Below are positions 63,296 through 64,000 of a stretch of 64,000 nucleotides of DNA, piece after piece. Both the position numbers and the translations under genes were made by a program. The notes under the pieces were generated by a model. That model ran no database searches and was not told the DNA's origin. It was given only the letters and a program-made list of their open reading frames with translations. The DNA comes from Aquicella siphonis (GTDB taxonomy: Bacteria > Pseudomonadota > Gammaproteobacteria > DSM-16500), in NCBI RefSeq assembly GCF_902459485.1, contig NZ_LR699120.1, positions 248,001 to 312,000 on the forward strand, written 5' to 3'. Numbering within the stretch: position 1 is the first letter of the stretch; each line of letters starts with the position of its first letter.

Positions 63296-63883
63296 CTACA
63301 TTCCATGCAATTTATCCAGCGCCGTATTCAATTCTAATACATTCACGCGGGGTTCGCCTAATATTCCCAACAGGCGGCCGCGTATGACGCTCTAGACCAG
63401 TTGTTGAACCATACCGTCTGGCAGATTGCGGGCAAGCGCAACCCTGTGAACCTGGTAATAGGCAGCCAGAGGACTGATATCAGGGTCCAGGCCGCTTCCT
63501 GAAGTCGTGACCAGATCCACAGGAACAAGGCTTTGATTGCCCGGATCAAACTGGCGTAATCGCTGCACACGCGCCTTGACTGCTTCAAGCAGCTGAGGAT
63601 TGCCGGGCCCGAGATTGGAACCGTTTGAAAATGCTGTGTTATAGGGAAAAGGCTCTGTCGCGGAAGGACGCCCCCAAAAATATCGCGGATCCGTAAACAC
63701 TTGTCCGATAAGCGCCGAGCCTATGATCCTGCCTCGCTCCGCAATCAAGCTGCCGCCGGATTGCCAGGGAAAAAACAAATAGGCTAATCCCGCCACTGCC
63801 AGAGGATATATCATGCCGGTCAGTATGGTCATCACGATCATCAATCTGATTCCCGTTCTGATCTGATTCGCAAATTTAAACAC
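63296..63883 (-). pseudogene. kdpC: kdpC, K+-transporting ATPase chain C, interrupted by an in-frame amber codon
   Basis: KdpC is the small single-helix subunit of the KdpFABC potassium pump. The first 163 codons are typical: one N-terminal membrane helix, GSALIGQVFTDPRYFWGRPS, TSGSGLDPDISPLAA and HRVALARNLPDG. A TAG at 63392-63394 then ends the frame. In the same frame 31 more codons follow, containing RLLGILGEPRVNVLELN, which is the conserved KdpC C-terminus, ending at TAG 63296-63298. The total (195 codons) equals a normal KdpC. One base change (for example CAG or GAG to TAG) explains it. The truncated product lacks the most conserved end, so function is doubtful unless the stop is read through or is an assembly error. 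Confidence 0.88.
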
Positions 63884-63907
63884 CGTGAATATCCTCTTGC
63901 CGCATAT

Positions 63908-64000
63908 TCAAACAATTCCCGCTGCCGCCAGAATCCAGTCAATCAGTTTGATTGCGGCAAACGGAACAACCAATCCCCCGAACCCGTAGATAAAAACATT
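63908..64000 (-). CDS. kdpB: kdpB, K+-transporting ATPase ATP-binding chain, 3' end only
   Basis: Thirty codons and a TGA at 63908-63910 are visible on the minus strand. They read VFIYGFGGLVVPFAAIKLID and a final WILAAAGIV, the usual last membrane helix of KdpB, the P-type ATPase subunit. The gene continues beyond the window. kdpC starts 24 bases later, the normal kdpABC order. Confidence 0.88.
   Translation of the reverse strand, partial: NVFIYGFGGLVVPFAAIKLIDWILAAAGIV

Overview
The window comes from a gammaproteobacterium. Protein resemblance (SrkA, ZapE, KdpD, GlmS, PpsA, Bcr-type efflux, an archaeal-type AMP/thymidine phosphorylase beside a PRPP-synthetase-like gene, and a putative host-cytoskeleton-binding protein) fits the Legionellales best. 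This is an inference: there is no rRNA gene or species marker here. I see no insertion sequence, tRNA, rRNA, CRISPR array or phage gene.

Region 1 (1-22.0 kb) is a natural-product locus. After the 3' part of a FadL-type outer-membrane gene come two minus-strand polyketide synthase genes (4639 and 1300 aa). They lack acyltransferase domains and together read FAAL-ACP / KS-DH-KR-ACP / KS-ACP / KS-ACP / KS-(broken KR)-ACP // KS-DH-like-ACP-TE. Divergent from them are a MIO-type aromatic ammonia-lyase and a free-standing malonyl-CoA:ACP acyltransferase with overlapping stop and start. The simplest reading is that the lyase makes cinnamate (or coumarate), the FAAL loads it, the discrete acyltransferase supplies five malonyl units in trans, only the first is reduced and dehydrated, and the poly-beta-keto tail folds to an aromatic lactone. 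That predicts a C19 phenylbutadienyl isocoumarin related to legioliulin, the Legionella fluorophore.

Region 2 (22-28 kb) has a CapA-like phosphoesterase and a cyclopropane fatty acid synthase (overlapping, minus), then a nucleoside phosphorylase and a PRPP-synthetase-like gene (overlapping, plus).

Region 3 (27.4-32.2 kb) is a minus-strand signalling run: coiled-coil protein, GAF-GAF-PAS adenylyl cyclase, tandem cyclic-nucleotide-binding-fold protein and class II glutamine amidotransferase.

Region 4 (32.5-56 kb) is mostly housekeeping: lipid kinase, lytic transglycosylase, ZapE, two cyclic-di-GMP proteins, a glutaminyl cyclase lipoprotein, an SDR, SrkA, a cold-shock protein, a GIY-YIG protein, a class C beta-lactamase-like hydrolase, a Bcr/CflA transporter, GlmS, PpsA, an alpha/beta hydrolase and a nitronate monooxygenase. 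It also holds two unrecognised proteins and a 32-aa lysine-rich protein.

Region 5 (57-64 kb) has a 438-aa coiled-coil protein with three beta-thymosin/WH2-like motifs (a candidate actin-binding effector), a 2OG-Fe(II) oxygenase, an SRPBCC-MarR pair, and the end of a kdp operon (kdpB fragment, kdpC with an in-frame amber codon, kdpD). kdpE is not in its usual place after kdpD.
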